DNA of 59,294 bases from Actinomycetota bacterium (GCA_013697275.1 JACCXC010000020.1:1-59294), one strand, 5' to 3'. Positions 1 through 9,088 are shown, counted from the first letter of the stretch. Notes: generated from the letters alone by a model not told the origin. Program-made: numbers and translations.

Positions 1-352
<352 letters not shown>

Positions 353-416
353 TTTGAACACTATGAGTCGCTATGGAGCTTTGAGGGTGCCGCCTGGGCG
401 CGCACGAACTCACAAT

Positions 417-533
<117 letters not shown>

Positions 534-539
534 ATCTTT

Positions 540-564
540 CGAAGGGCCGCGCTGCGGCCCTTCG
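540..564 (+). terminator. rRNA operon terminator hairpin
   Basis: A perfect inverted repeat, CGAAGGGCCGC / GCGGCCCTTCG with a 3-nt loop, sits just after the 5S gene and is followed by a short T-containing tract (CGTTTAAT). This fits intrinsic termination of the rRNA operon before the next gene at 581. Confidence 0.8.
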
Positions 565-580
565 ACGTTTAATCGTCCCG

Positions 581-2209
581 ATGGAGGTCACTCCGCTCGA
601 CAACGAGGCGCTCGCCGAACGCCTCGAGGCATTCGCGGTTCTCCTCGATCTCGCGGGCGCGAACCCGTACAGCGCCCGGGCATATCGTCGCGCCGCTGGC
701 CTGATCCGCGGGACGACGGTCGACGTTGCTGCGCTGGTTCGCAGCGGCCGGGCAACCGAGCTTCGGGGCATCGGCCCTGCGATCGAGGCGCGCCTGCGAG
801 AGCTCGTGGAAACAGGCCGGCTTGTCGAGTTGGAGGAGCTCGAACGAACCGTCTCGCCCGAGGTCGTCGGGTTCGGGCGGTATCTGGGCCTCACCTCGAA
901 GCGGGCCCTGGACATCGCGCGCGCGCTCGGCTTGACGAGCGCGGAAGAGTTTCGGGCGGCGGTCGGCGAGGGCCGCCTCCGCGAAGTGCCCGGCATCGGG
1001 CCGAAGACAGAGAGCACGATCCGCGCCCGCCTGGACAACGCTGCAGCCCGCCCTGCTGTCCGCCTCGACCTGCGTGGCACTCGCGAGCTCCTTGGCCGGA
1101 TCGCGGCCGCTCTCGGCGGCGAGATGGCCGGCGACGCGCGACGCTTTTCCGACGCTCCCGAGCGCCTCGCGGTGGTCTGCTCCGCGGACGATGCGACGGG
1201 CGCCGTCGACGCCTTCGCGCGTTTGCCCGCGGTGGTCGTGCTTGCCGAGCGCGGTGAGCGCCGTGCGGTCGGGCTGACGGTCGAGGGCGTGAGCGTCGAG
1301 CTCGTCGTCGCCGAGCCTGGCCGATTCGGGACGGAGCTCCTTCGTGTGACAGGGACGCCAGCCTACGTCGAAGCGCTCGGGGTGCTCCCCTGGGGCGCCT
1401 CCGAGGGTGCGGTCTATGCCGCTCTGCGCATCCCGCACTGCCCGCCTGAGCTCAGAGAAGCGCCTTTTTGCGGATTTCCTCCACGGCTCATTACGCGTTC
1501 CGACCTTCGCGGCGATCTCCACTGTCACTCCACCTGGTCCGACGGCCGCGGGAGCATCCTCGAGATGGGCGGCAGCGCGCGCGAGCTCGGCTACGACTAC
1601 CTGGCGATCTGCGACCACACGCCGAATGTCCGTGTTGTCCCGGGCGTCACGGCGGACGACCTGAGGCGCCAAGGCGAGGAGATCGCAGCCGCGAACGCTG
1701 AGCTGGCGCCCTTCCGCCTCCTGCGAGGCGCCGAGTGCGACATCCTGCCGGACGGCTCGCTCGACCTGCCAGACGACATCCTCGGAGAACTTGAATGGGT
1801 GACCGCCAGCCTGCACGCAGGCCAGCGGCGCCCGCGCCGGGAGCTGACAAAGCAAGTCCTCGAAGCAATTCGGCATCCCGCCGTCCGAGCCCTCAGCCAT
1901 CCGACGGGACGGTTGATCCACCACCGTCCGCCGAACGAGCTCGACCTCGAGGAGACGTTCGGCGCCGCTGCCGAGCTCGGCGTAGCGCTCGAGGTGAACG
2001 GTTTGCCTGACCGGCTCGACCTGAAGGGCGAGCACGTCCGTCTGGCGCTCGAGGCCGGCGCACGAATAGTCGTCAACACCGATGCGCATTCGAAGCACGG
2101 GCTCGCCAACATCGAGCTCGCCGTCGGCACCGCGCGCCGCGGGTGGGCAACGGCAGCGCACGTCGTGAACACCCGACCCCTGGCCGAGCTCCTGACGCCT
2201 CGCGCGTGA
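581..2209 (+). CDS. PolX-family protein with degenerate polymerase site and intact PHP domain
   Basis: A 542-residue protein with bacterial PolX architecture: N-terminal helix-hairpin-helix 8-kDa region (GIGPAIEARL near residue 65, GIGPKT near 146), a palm-like middle, and a C-terminal PHP phosphoesterase domain from about residue 308. The PHP metal motifs are all present (DLHCHSTWSDG, ICDHT, GAECD, SLHAG, LSHP, NTDAHS). In the palm region, where active PolX enzymes have GS.RRG...GDIDLL and a later VDL aspartate, this protein reads AGDARRF...ERLAVV and VELV, so the catalytic aspartates appear lost. I infer a nuclease or phosphoesterase with a structural remnant of the polymerase. The ATG follows the rRNA terminator by 16 nt. 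Confidence 0.85.
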   Translation: MEVTPLDNEALAERLEAFAVLLDLAGANPYSARAYRRAAGLIRGTTVDVAALVRSGRATELRGIGPAIEARLRELVETGRLVELEELERTVSPEVVGFGRYLGLTSKRALDIARALGLTSAEEFRAAVGEGRLREVPGIGPKTESTIRARLDNAAARPAVRLDLRGTRELLGRIAAALGGEMAGDARRFSDAPERLAVVCSADDATGAVDAFARLPAVVVLAERGERRAVGLTVEGVSVELVVAEPGRFGTELLRVTGTPAYVEALGVLPWGASEGAVYAALRIPHCPPELREAPFCGFPPRLITRSDLRGDLHCHSTWSDGRGSILEMGGSARELGYDYLAICDHTPNVRVVPGVTADDLRRQGEEIAAANAELAPFRLLRGAECDILPDGSLDLPDDILGELEWVTASLHAGQRRPRRELTKQVLEAIRHPAVRALSHPTGRLIHHRPPNELDLEETFGAAAELGVALEVNGLPDRLDLKGEHVRLALEAGARIVVNTDAHSKHGLANIELAVGTARRGWATAAHVVNTRPLAELLTPRA

Positions 2210-2214
2210 CCAAT

Positions 2215-2292
2215 CCCCCGGGGCCTTCGGCCCCTTGCCCCCGTGGCTCAGCGTATGTCTGATCGTCGCGCGAGTGGGTCACGCTTCGCGCC
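2215..2292. repeat. Dispersed intergenic repeat, copy A
   Basis: This lies between the convergent PolX-like and HtpX-like genes. It has a GGGGCCTTCGGCCCC tetraloop hairpin, a C-run, CAGCGTA and then CGCGCGAGTGGGTCACG. The same blocks in the same order and spacing recur on the opposite strand at 22170-22250. It may double as a terminator for one or both flanking genes. Confidence 0.6.
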
Positions 2293-2322
2293 AACGGTGT
2301 GCCGGAACTGCGTCGTCTCGCG

Positions 2323-3213
2323 CTAGGCCGCGCGAAGTCGCTCCCGCCACTCGGGGTCGAGGGCGCGCAACCGTTCGACTCGCCGGCCGATCGGCGGGTG
2401 AGTGGAGAAGAGCGCGGCGAGGCCGGCCTCTGCGAACGGGTTCACCGTGTAGAGAGGCTCCGTGACCGGGCTTGCCTGAAAGGAGATCAGCTCCTGCGCC
2501 TGCTCGATGCGGATCAGCCCGTCAGCGAGACCATGTGGCGAGCCGCAGATCCTGGCTGCGAGCGCGTCGGCGGCGAGCTCTCGGCGAGGTGACAGGAGCG
2601 CCTGCACGATGCTCGCGGCCACTGGGCCGAGCACGACGAGGAGCGCGCGCTCCAAGAACCCGCCTACGCGACTGACTTCGACGAGCCATCCCGCGATCAG
2701 GACGACAGGGGTCTGGACGACGACGTCCCGGTGACGGATGTGGGCAAGCTCATGTGCCAAGAGCCCCTCGAGCTCGGCCGGCGGGACGAGGCTGACGAGA
2801 CCCTGGCTGAGTGCGACGCCAGACGCAGAGGCGCCACGGCCCACCGCCAGGGCACGCGGGTGGCCGTCAGGCAACAGAAAGAGTCTCGGGCGCTCGACCC
2901 CGGCCGCGAGCGCGAGCCGCTCCACCGTCGAGTGCAGGAGCGGAGACTCGGACATGAGGAGCTCGCGTGCGCCCAGGGAGGCCAGCACGATGCGAGGCCC
3001 GTACCAAAAAACAGTGGCCGCCATCAGCAGGCCGACGACGAGGAAGAGGCTTGCAACTCGGAAGCCTGCGATCCACCACCCGAAAGCGCCGAGCAGCACG
3101 ACGAAGCCCCCGAGGAGGAGCCAGGCTTTCGCGATGTTCCGGGCCGCGTGAACCGCGGGTAGCACGTTTACCTGAACGAGCGGGTGCCGCCGGCGGTCAC
3201 GGCTCGTCGTCAT
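2323..3213 (-). CDS. htpX: HtpX-like M48 family membrane zinc metalloprotease
   Basis: A 296-residue membrane protease. Two hydrophobic segments lie near residues 30-75. The zinc site HELAH is near residue 153, followed by further hydrophobic segments (VVLIAGWLV, ALLVVLGPVAASIVQ) and the third-ligand motif RRELAADALAA. Substrate motif THPPIGRRVERLRAL is near the C-terminus. Family members degrade misfolded membrane proteins. The start overlaps the end of the small gene 3197-3454 by 17 nt, so the two are probably co-transcribed. The product also resembles generic M48 peptidases, so the HtpX name is by family only. Confidence 0.85.
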   Translation of the reverse strand: MTTSRDRRRHPLVQVNVLPAVHAARNIAKAWLLLGGFVVLLGAFGWWIAGFRVASLFLVVGLLMAATVFWYGPRIVLASLGARELLMSESPLLHSTVERLALAAGVERPRLFLLPDGHPRALAVGRGASASGVALSQGLVSLVPPAELEGLLAHELAHIRHRDVVVQTPVVLIAGWLVEVSRVGGFLERALLVVLGPVAASIVQALLSPRRELAADALAARICGSPHGLADGLIRIEQAQELISFQASPVTEPLYTVNPFAEAGLAALFSTHPPIGRRVERLRALDPEWRERLRAA

Positions 3214-3454
3214 CCGTCTCGGGCTCGACGTCCGTCAGTCCGCGCGGGGGCCAGTCGGGCTCTGGTGCGTCGCAGCGGCTCGAGCAGTGGAGCGAGGCGA
3301 CGTTCTGAAGCGGGACGAGGATGTGCCCATTCAGCTCGAGGTGCACGACGTCCTCAATCAGGCAGTAAGCCGTCAGCGTTCCTTCCTGGTATTCCCCGCC
3401 GAAGAGGGCAACCTCGACAGGCTCGCCCTTGTACTTCGCGCTGTAGTCCTCCAC
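3197..3454 (-). CDS. Small acidic hypothetical protein upstream of htpX-like gene
   Basis: An 85-residue protein of unknown function beginning GTG (MEDYSAKYKGEPVEVALF) and ending in an acidic tail (PETDDDEP). It has hydrophobic beta-type stretches (VVHLELNGHILVPLQNV) but no signal peptide or membrane segment. Two cysteines occur close together (LHCSSRC). A TAGACT -10 box lies exactly 6 nt before the GTG, suggesting a leaderless mRNA that starts the small gene and then htpX. I do not recognise the family. The overlap with the next gene and the promoter placement support it being real. Confidence 0.6.
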   Translation of the reverse strand: MEDYSAKYKGEPVEVALFGGEYQEGTLTAYCLIEDVVHLELNGHILVPLQNVASLHCSSRCDAPEPDWPPRGLTDVEPETDDDEP

Positions 3455-3460
3455 GTCCAG

Positions 3461-3466
3461 AGTCTA
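3461..3466 (-). promoter_or_regulatory. -10 box (TAGACT) of probable leaderless promoter
   Basis: On the minus strand, TAGACT is followed by 6 nt and the GTG start of the gene ending at 3454. The same spacing recurs before several genes in the window. No clear -35 is visible. Confidence 0.45.
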
Positions 3467-3476
3467 GTGGCGAGGA

Positions 3477-4142
3477 TCAGCCGGCCGGGGTCGGCGGGCG
3501 CCTCGCTGCCGCGAGCCGCTCGCGCTGGTCGCGTGCCACGAGTTCGTCGATGTCCCCGGTGCGGCAGAGCTCCGTGAGTCGACCGTCCTCGACGCACACG
3601 GCCGAGAGGCGAGCGTGCGGCTCGACGGGCCGCAGCCGGCGATACGTGTGGACGTCCAACCCGAGCGCGGCGGCATGAATCGCGCGGATGCAGCCGCCAT
3701 GGGATACGACGAGCACCGGGCGCTCGGCCTGCTCAAGGGCGATCCGACGGACTGCGCGCAGGACTCGCTCGCTCAGCTGCTCGTACGTCTCGCCGCCCGT
3801 CCACCCGACGTAGCCGGCCTTCCAGTGCGCGAAGGATTCTGGCGAGCGGACCTTCGCCTCCGACTTGGTCAGGCCCGACCACGAGCCGACGTCCACCTCG
3901 CGAAGCTCAGGAGTCGTCCGGAGGTCGATGCCCCGCCGCTTCGGAACGACGGCGGCGGTGTTACGGGCCCGGCGTAAATCGCTCGACCAGACAGCCTCCA
4001 GCTCGGTGCCGTCCAGCCGGCCGGCGAGCGCCTCCGCCTGCTCGCGCCCGCGCTCGTTGAGCGGGCGGTCCGTGTGTCCCTGCCAGCGGTGCTCGGCGTT
4101 CCAGTCCGTCTCGCCGTGGCGGGCGAGCAGGATCGTGGCCAT
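3477..4142 (-). CDS. Histidine phosphatase family protein (phosphoglycerate mutase-like)
   Basis: A 221-residue protein starting MATILLARHGETDWN, with the RHG catalytic motif at residues 8-10 and the second histidine in VVSHGG. SSDLRRARNTA and the REVDVGSWSG segment are typical of the branch that includes cobalamin-pathway phosphatases and broad-specificity phosphatases. The reading frame stays open far upstream, but the ATG at 4142 places the RHG motif in its usual position and the upstream extension overlaps a real gene. The L,D-transpeptidase gene ends 8 nt before this start. The substrate cannot be predicted. Confidence 0.85.
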   Translation of the reverse strand: MATILLARHGETDWNAEHRWQGHTDRPLNERGREQAEALAGRLDGTELEAVWSSDLRRARNTAAVVPKRRGIDLRTTPELREVDVGSWSGLTKSEAKVRSPESFAHWKAGYVGWTGGETYEQLSERVLRAVRRIALEQAERPVLVVSHGGCIRAIHAAALGLDVHTYRRLRPVEPHARLSAVCVEDGRLTELCRTGDIDELVARDQRERLAAARRPPTPAG

Positions 4143-4150
4143 GGTGAGTT

Positions 4151-4843
4151 CTACCGGCGGACGATGATCGCCGTGCCGGCCGGCGCGAGGCGCTTCAGCT
4201 GAAGGATGACGGCGTTCGGAACCCTGACGCAGCCATGCGAGACGGCGCCGGGAAGGATGCCCGGATTGAAGGTTCCGTGGATCCCGACCTTGCCGCCGCC
4301 GGGCCAGTCCGTGAGCGTCGGCGAGTAGGCGCTCGTTTCGAGCGCCCAGACCCCGTATCCCCGGCCGGGGAGCCGGTAGCCGGCGGCGACGTAGTAGTAG
4401 CCGAGAGGCGTCGGCGTTGCCCGCTTGCCGATTCCCACCTTCCGGGTGGAGACGAGGACGCGATTGCCGCGGAAGAGCTTCACCGAGTGCGAGCTCAGGT
4501 CGACGACGATTCTTTTCCGGATCGGGTACAGCGCAACCGAGTCGGCGAGCGCCCATCCCTTCGTGTTGTTCGGCAGCATCTGGAGCGCGACCCGTACCCA
4601 GGCGCGGCCCGCGGCGTCCGTGGTGCCGGTGGTCGCGTGAACGATCGTCAGACGCTGGTCAGACCGGACTGCCGGCAGGCGCTTGATCACGCGAGCATCG
4701 AGGGCCGGGCGGGCGCGCACGGTGAGTACGTTGTCGAGAATGTCGCCGGCTGCAGGGAAGGAGGCGGGGAGCTGGGCGTGGCCTGCCGGGGCCAGCGTCA
4801 GGCCGAGCGCCGCCGTCAACATGAGCAGGATGATCCGGCGCAC
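4151..4843 (-). CDS. Exported L,D-transpeptidase (YkuD domain)
   Basis: A 230-residue protein with an N-terminal signal peptide (MRRIILLMLTAALGLTLAPAGHAQ), an SH3-like stretch (about residues 40-105) and a C-terminal YkuD domain. The active-site signature is complete: HGTFNPGILPG then SHGCVRVPN, with the nucleophilic cysteine in SHGC. Such enzymes form or remodel 3-3 cross-links in peptidoglycan outside the membrane. It sits directly upstream of the histidine phosphatase gene with an 8-nt gap and downstream of an exported CAP protein, all on the minus strand. Confidence 0.9.
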   Translation of the reverse strand: MRRIILLMLTAALGLTLAPAGHAQLPASFPAAGDILDNVLTVRARPALDARVIKRLPAVRSDQRLTIVHATTGTTDAAGRAWVRVALQMLPNNTKGWALADSVALYPIRKRIVVDLSSHSVKLFRGNRVLVSTRKVGIGKRATPTPLGYYYVAAGYRLPGRGYGVWALETSAYSPTLTDWPGGGKVGIHGTFNPGILPGAVSHGCVRVPNAVILQLKRLAPAGTAIIVRR

Positions 4844-4897
4844 AACGGCGAAGGATGCCAGAGGTGTCAGACGCCCCCCGGGCGCCCGGCGGAGGGA

Positions 4898-5440
4898 CTA
4901 CTTCCGCTGCCCGTACTCGGCCGCGACGAGTGTCGGGGTCGGAATCCCGGCGTAGGCCCCGACCGGGTTCAGCATCTGCACCGCGCCGACACCGACGAAG
5001 CGCCAGGTGCGGTTCAGGAGGTTTCGGCGGTGGGGCGGGCTGTTCAGCCACGCCCTGACGACGAGCCCGGCCGTGATCGAAGGGCCCCGCCAGTAGAGGT
5101 TCTCACCGACCGACCATGAGCGATAGCGCCCCGGGCCGGGCCAGTAGCGCGTGATCCAGCGCCCGAAGTGCGCGCCGTTCGACCAGTCGTGGGTGAAGTA
5201 GCCGTGCTGCGCCATGTTCACGGAGTGATCCGTCGCCGCCCGCTTGAGGACGGGTACGACACGCAGGGCGCGCAGACCGTGAGAGCGCCGAACCTGGTTC
5301 ACCTTCCGGACGACGGCGCTCTCGATCGGATCCGCCGCCAGCAGCCGAACGCCGGCCTGTGCGGGCGCAGGGACGGCAAAGAGGACGAGGAGCGCCGAAA
5401 CGAGGGCGACCTTTCGTAGCGCAGCGACCTGAGCGTGCAT
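4898..5440 (-). CDS. Secreted CAP/SCP domain protein
   Basis: A 180-residue protein with a signal peptide (VALVSALLVLFAVPAPAQA) followed by a CAP domain: VNQVRRSHGLRAL, AATDHSVNMAQHGYFTH, VGENLYW and WLNSPPHRRNLLN, which together carry the CAP cavity histidine and glutamate residues. Family members are common secreted proteins of bacterial cell surfaces; their biochemical role is mostly unknown. A clear AGGAGG lies 3 nt before the ATG. It is a likely cell-envelope neighbour of the L,D-transpeptidase. Confidence 0.88.
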   Translation of the reverse strand: MHAQVAALRKVALVSALLVLFAVPAPAQAGVRLLAADPIESAVVRKVNQVRRSHGLRALRVVPVLKRAATDHSVNMAQHGYFTHDWSNGAHFGRWITRYWPGPGRYRSWSVGENLYWRGPSITAGLVVRAWLNSPPHRRNLLNRTWRFVGVGAVQMLNPVGAYAGIPTPTLVAAEYGQRK

Positions 5441-5502
5441 GCCTCCTATTTCGGGCCGCGCGCCCGCCGCCTTTACCCCATTTGGAGGGCTATCGTGCCG
5501 CC

Positions 5503-6288
5503 GTGCGCCTCGGCCTCGACCAGCGTATCTGCCTGGTGACCGGCTCGACCGCCGGCATCGGTCTCGAGACCGCGCGGCTGCTCGCGGAGGAGGGCGCGCG
5601 GGTCGTCGTGACCGGACGGCAGGAGGCAGGTGTGAAGCGCGCTCGGGAGGAAGTCGGTGCCGCTCTCGGGGTCGCCTGCGATCTAGCCGATTCGGCCGCG
5701 CCGGGCGAGCTCATCGCCCGGGTGGAGCGCGAACTCGGGCCCGTCGAATGCCTCGTCAACAACGTCGGGGTGGCGTACCAGCGCTCCTTCGAGGAGCTCG
5801 AGGACGCCGACTGGGACGAGCTCTGGCAGCTGAACGTCCTGAGCTACGTGCGGGCGATCCGGGCGGTCGTCCCCGCCATGCGGGAGCAGGGTTTCGGTCG
5901 GATCGTGAACGTCAGCTCGACCGCGGGGAAGCGCCCGTCCGGAGGCATGCCCGACTACAGCGTCACCAAGGCCGCCGTGCTCTCGCTCTCCCGGCTCGTC
6001 GCGGACCTGTACGCGGGCGAGGGGATCCTCTGCAACGCCGTCACCCCGGGGCCGACAGCCTCGCCCGCCTGGCTCGCGCCGGGCGGCCTCGCCGATCAGG
6101 CGGCCGCGCGCAGCGGGAAGAGCCGCGACGACGTGCTCGCCTCCGTCGGAAAGGGCAGGCCGTTGGGGAGGCTCGCCGAGCCCGAGGAGATCGCGGCGGT
6201 AATCGTCTTTCTGTGCTCGGATCGTGCCAGCTACGTCACGGGAGCCGCGTGGAGCGCGGATGGCGGGACCGTCCCGATCATCATCTAG
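5503..6288 (+). CDS. SDR family NAD(P)-dependent oxidoreductase
   Basis: A 261-residue short-chain dehydrogenase. The glycine-rich cofactor loop TGSTAGIG is at residues 13-20, NNVG near 86-89, the catalytic serine in NVSS near 138, and YSVTK gives Tyr152 and Lys156. The end SYVTGAAWSADGGT is typical of the 3-oxoacyl-ACP reductase-like branch. The frame is open upstream of 5503, but the GTG there puts the Rossmann loop at the usual distance from the N-terminus and has GGAGG 14 nt upstream. Substrate is unknown. It precedes the dGTPase-like gene by 9 nt, so the two may be co-transcribed. Confidence 0.87.
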   Translation: MRLGLDQRICLVTGSTAGIGLETARLLAEEGARVVVTGRQEAGVKRAREEVGAALGVACDLADSAAPGELIARVERELGPVECLVNNVGVAYQRSFEELEDADWDELWQLNVLSYVRAIRAVVPAMREQGFGRIVNVSSTAGKRPSGGMPDYSVTKAAVLSLSRLVADLYAGEGILCNAVTPGPTASPAWLAPGGLADQAAARSGKSRDDVLASVGKGRPLGRLAEPEEIAAVIVFLCSDRASYVTGAAWSADGGTVPIII

Positions 6289-6297
6289 TTTGGTTGT

Positions 6298-7290
6298 GTG
6301 CCGGAACTGACCGGATCGGTCGCCGAGGCTTTTGCGGAGAGCGTCCGCGAACGTGAGGACGCCTGGCTCGCCGAGACCGCCGTTCGCTCGTATGAAACGG
6401 CCGGTCGAGCCCTGCTCGAGGAGGAATCGCCCCTGCGGACTCCGTTCCAGCGCGACCGGGATCGGATCGTCCATTCAAAGGCGTTCCGCCGTCTCAAGCA
6501 CAAGACGCAGGTCTTCATCGATCCGCGTGGGGATCACCTCCGGACGCGGCTGACCCACACGCTCGAGACCGCGGGGATCTCCCGCACGGTCGCCCGCGCG
6601 CTGCGGCTGAACGAAGACCTGACCGAGGCGATCGCTCTTGGTCACGACCTCGGCCATGCGCCCTTCGGGCATACGGGCGAGGGCGCTCTCGACGGCATCG
6701 TTGCCGAGCGCTTCGGGCGCCGCTTCCGCCACAACGAGCAGTCGCTGCGTGTCGTCGACCTCCTCGAGCGGGAGGGACGAGGTCTCAACCTGACCTCCGA
6801 GGTGCGAGACGGGATCCTGCATCACACAGGCGACGGCGAGCCGGCGACTCTCGAAGGAAAGATCGTGCGCGTGGTCGACCGAGTCGCCTACATCAACCAC
6901 GACATCGACGACGCCGTCCGTGCGGGGATCCTGCGCCACGCCGAGCTCCCGCGCCAGGAGCTCGAGGTGCTCGGTGAGCGCGGCTCCGAGCGGATCGACA
7001 CCCTCGTCGGCGACCTCGTCGAGCACTCGGCGGTCGCAAGCGACATCGTCCAGGGCGAGGAGGTCGGGCGCGCGATGCTGAACCTCCGCGCCTTCATGTT
7101 CGAGCGGGTCTACCTGGGCGCCGTCACGTTCGAGCAGCGGGAGACCGCGGTCTCCACTGTCCGGCGGATCTTCGACCACCTCGTCGAGAATCCCGCCGAG
7201 CTTCCGGACGACCGGCCGGGCGACGTGCCGCAGCGGGCGACCGACTACGTGGCCGGAATGACCGACCGCTTCGCGCTCGCGTGGCGCTGA
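6298..7290 (+). CDS. dgt: Deoxyguanosinetriphosphate triphosphohydrolase-like HD protein
   Basis: A 330-residue HD-domain hydrolase: RLTHTLETAGI (His87), GHDLGHAPFGHTGE (His116-Asp117 and His120) and YINHDIDDA supply the metal ligands. SKAFRRLKHKTQVF near residue 60 is characteristic of dGTPase family proteins, which cleave dNTPs to nucleosides and triphosphate. It overlaps the primase gene by 10 nt; dgt followed by dnaG is a common actinobacterial arrangement. The start is GTG at 6298. Confidence 0.92.
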   Translation: MPELTGSVAEAFAESVREREDAWLAETAVRSYETAGRALLEEESPLRTPFQRDRDRIVHSKAFRRLKHKTQVFIDPRGDHLRTRLTHTLETAGISRTVARALRLNEDLTEAIALGHDLGHAPFGHTGEGALDGIVAERFGRRFRHNEQSLRVVDLLEREGRGLNLTSEVRDGILHHTGDGEPATLEGKIVRVVDRVAYINHDIDDAVRAGILRHAELPRQELEVLGERGSERIDTLVGDLVEHSAVASDIVQGEEVGRAMLNLRAFMFERVYLGAVTFEQRETAVSTVRRIFDHLVENPAELPDDRPGDVPQRATDYVAGMTDRFALAWR

Positions 7291-8927
7291 TCAAGAAGGA
7301 GTCGATCGAGCAGGTCCGCGCGGCCGCGGACATGGTCGACGTCGTCTCGGCGCGGACGCAGCTTCGCCGGGTGGGCGGGCGCTACGTCGGGCGCTGCCCC
7401 TTCCACGAGGAGCGAACGCCGAGCTTCTCCGTCAACGCGGTCGACAAGCTCTTCCACTGTTTCGGCTGCGGGAAGGGTGGCGACGTCTTCGGCTTCGTGC
7501 GCGAGACCGAGGCGCTCGAGTTCTCGGAAGCGGTCGAGTGGCTCGCCGAGCGTGCGGGCGTCGAGCTCGACTACGAGGAGAGCTCGCCGCAGGCCGACTC
7601 GGCGCGCCGACGCCGCGAGCGGCTCATCTTGCTCCTCGAGGATGCGGCCATCTTCTATTCGCGCAACCTCTGGGAGGGAGGGGCCGGCGAACGCGTCCGG
7701 GCCTACCTCGCCGAGCGCGGTCTGACCGAGGAGACCTGCCGCCGCTTCCGCCTCGGCCTGTCGCCGGGCCGGGGCCAGCTTCCGGCGAAGGCGCGAGCGA
7801 AAGGATTCGCGTCCCAGGAGCTCACCGCGGCCGGGCTCGTCAACCGCCGTGGCAACGACTACTTCGCAGGGCGGCTCGTATTCCCGCTCGCGGACGGGCG
7901 CGGACGGGTGCTCGGCTTCGGCGCGCGCCGCCTTTCCGAGGACGACCCGATTAGGGCGAAGTACGTCAACTCCCCGGAGGGCGAGCTCTTCCACAAGGTC
8001 TCGCTCGTCTACGGGCTCCACGAGGCGCGTGCTGCGATCGCGAAGGAAGATCGCGCAGTGGTCGTCGAGGGGTACACCGACGTTCTGGCGCTGAACCAAG
8101 CGGGACTCACGGCGGTCGTCGCCTCGATGGGGACGGCGCTCACGCCCGCGCAGCTGCGCGAGCTCGGCCGCCTGACCAAGCGCCTCTTCCTCTGCTTCGA
8201 TGCGGACGCTGCGGGAGAGGCGGCGACCCTGCGCGGGATGGACATGGCTTACCGTGACTTCGACGAGGTGCTGGTCGTGCCGCTTCCGCCCGGATCAGAC
8301 CCGGCCGAGAGCCCGGCCGAGTTCGAGGGCCTGCTCGCTGCTGCTGAGCCTTACCCACGCTACCGAGTGAAGCTCGAAATCGATCGGGCGCGCTCGAAGG
8401 AGGACGCGTATCGCCGCGTCCAGGCCCTCGTCTCGGGTTTTGAGCGAAACACCGAATGGATGGCCGCTGTGGAGTACGCGGCGGACCGCCTCGACCTCCC
8501 CGTCGAGCTGCAGCGGCGCCTGCCCGCGCTCGTCGCGGGTCGCCAGGGCGATGCTTCGGTACGAAAGGTTCTAGAAGCGGGCGACCGACTCGAGCGCGAC
8601 GCTCTCGCCGGGGTGCTCGCGCACCGCGGGCTCCTGGAGATCCTCCGGGAGGTCTCGCCCGAGCACTTCGACGTGGAGCTCCACCGCTCTCTTCGCGCGC
8701 ACCTGCTTGACGCGGAGCCGCTCGACCAGGAGCTGACCGTGCTCCTGGCCGAGCTGGACGCCCGCGCGGCAGCCGAGGGAATCGACGAGGCCACCTCCCG
8801 TGAGCTCCTCCTGCGCTTGCGCGAACGCCACCTACGCCGCGAGCTCGCCCACGCCGACGGCGAGCGGGTGAAGGAGCTCCAGGGCGAGCTGGAGCGCGTG
8901 CGCGAGGCCGCGAGCGCCCTGGTCTGA
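7281..8927 (+). CDS. dnaG: DNA primase
   Basis: A 548-residue primase that makes RNA primers at the replication fork. The CHC2 zinc finger has Cys39, His42, Cys60 and Cys63 (CPFHEERTPSF, HCFGCGKGGD). The TOPRIM core shows VVVEGYTDV and FDADAAG. The C-terminal helicase-interaction region is relatively short. The GTG start lies inside the end of dgt, indicating translational coupling. A tRNA-Asn gene follows after 31 nt. Confidence 0.96.
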   Translation: MALIKKESIEQVRAAADMVDVVSARTQLRRVGGRYVGRCPFHEERTPSFSVNAVDKLFHCFGCGKGGDVFGFVRETEALEFSEAVEWLAERAGVELDYEESSPQADSARRRRERLILLLEDAAIFYSRNLWEGGAGERVRAYLAERGLTEETCRRFRLGLSPGRGQLPAKARAKGFASQELTAAGLVNRRGNDYFAGRLVFPLADGRGRVLGFGARRLSEDDPIRAKYVNSPEGELFHKVSLVYGLHEARAAIAKEDRAVVVEGYTDVLALNQAGLTAVVASMGTALTPAQLRELGRLTKRLFLCFDADAAGEAATLRGMDMAYRDFDEVLVVPLPPGSDPAESPAEFEGLLAAAEPYPRYRVKLEIDRARSKEDAYRRVQALVSGFERNTEWMAAVEYAADRLDLPVELQRRLPALVAGRQGDASVRKVLEAGDRLERDALAGVLAHRGLLEILREVSPEHFDVELHRSLRAHLLDAEPLDQELTVLLAELDARAAAEGIDEATSRELLLRLRERHLRRELAHADGERVKELQGELERVREAASALV

Positions 8928-8958
8928 GGCCCGGCCGCCGCTAGACTGAGCCGGCCGT

Positions 8959-9031
8959 TCCCCGGTAGCTCAATTGGCAGAGCATCCGGCTGTTAACCGG
9001 AGGGTTGTTGGTTCGAGTCCAACCCGGGGAG
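8959..9031 (+). tRNA. tRNA-Asn (GTT)
   Basis: A 73-nt cloverleaf with acceptor TCCCCGG / CCGGGGA, D-loop AGCTCAATTGGCAGAGC, anticodon stem-loop CCGGCTGTTAACCGG giving anticodon GTT, and T-arm GGTTCGAGTCC. CCA is not encoded. A TAGACT box lies 11 nt upstream. The 3' half is the integration site of the element downstream. Confidence 0.97.
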
Positions 9032-9032
9032 T
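8988..9032 (+). repeat. Attachment-site direct repeat, tRNA-proximal copy
   Basis: These 45 bases run from the anticodon arm to one base past the tRNA 3' end. They recur without mismatch at 10741-10785. This is the expected core of tyrosine-recombinase integration into a tRNA 3' half, where the element restores an intact tRNA. Confidence 0.88.
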
Positions 9033-9035
9033 ACG

Positions 9036-9063
9036 AAAAAGCCCCGCAAGACGGGGCTTTTCC
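9036..9063 (+). terminator. Intrinsic terminator after tRNA-Asn
   Basis: AAAAAGCCCCG and CGGGGCTTTTT pair around a short AAGA loop, directly after the tRNA 3' end. The hairpin is strong and flanked by A- and T-runs, so it could work in both directions. A degenerate cousin (AAGCC...GGGCTTTT) follows the second attachment copy at 10786. Confidence 0.8.
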
Positions 9064-9088
9064 CTTTCGAGTAGGCGTTGGGTTCGAC

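Noticed and set aside
569-2161. Long minus-strand frame opposite the PolX-like gene, and similar long frames opposite many genes
   Set aside because: High-GC coding DNA gives long antisense frames by default; none shows conserved motifs or a sensible start.
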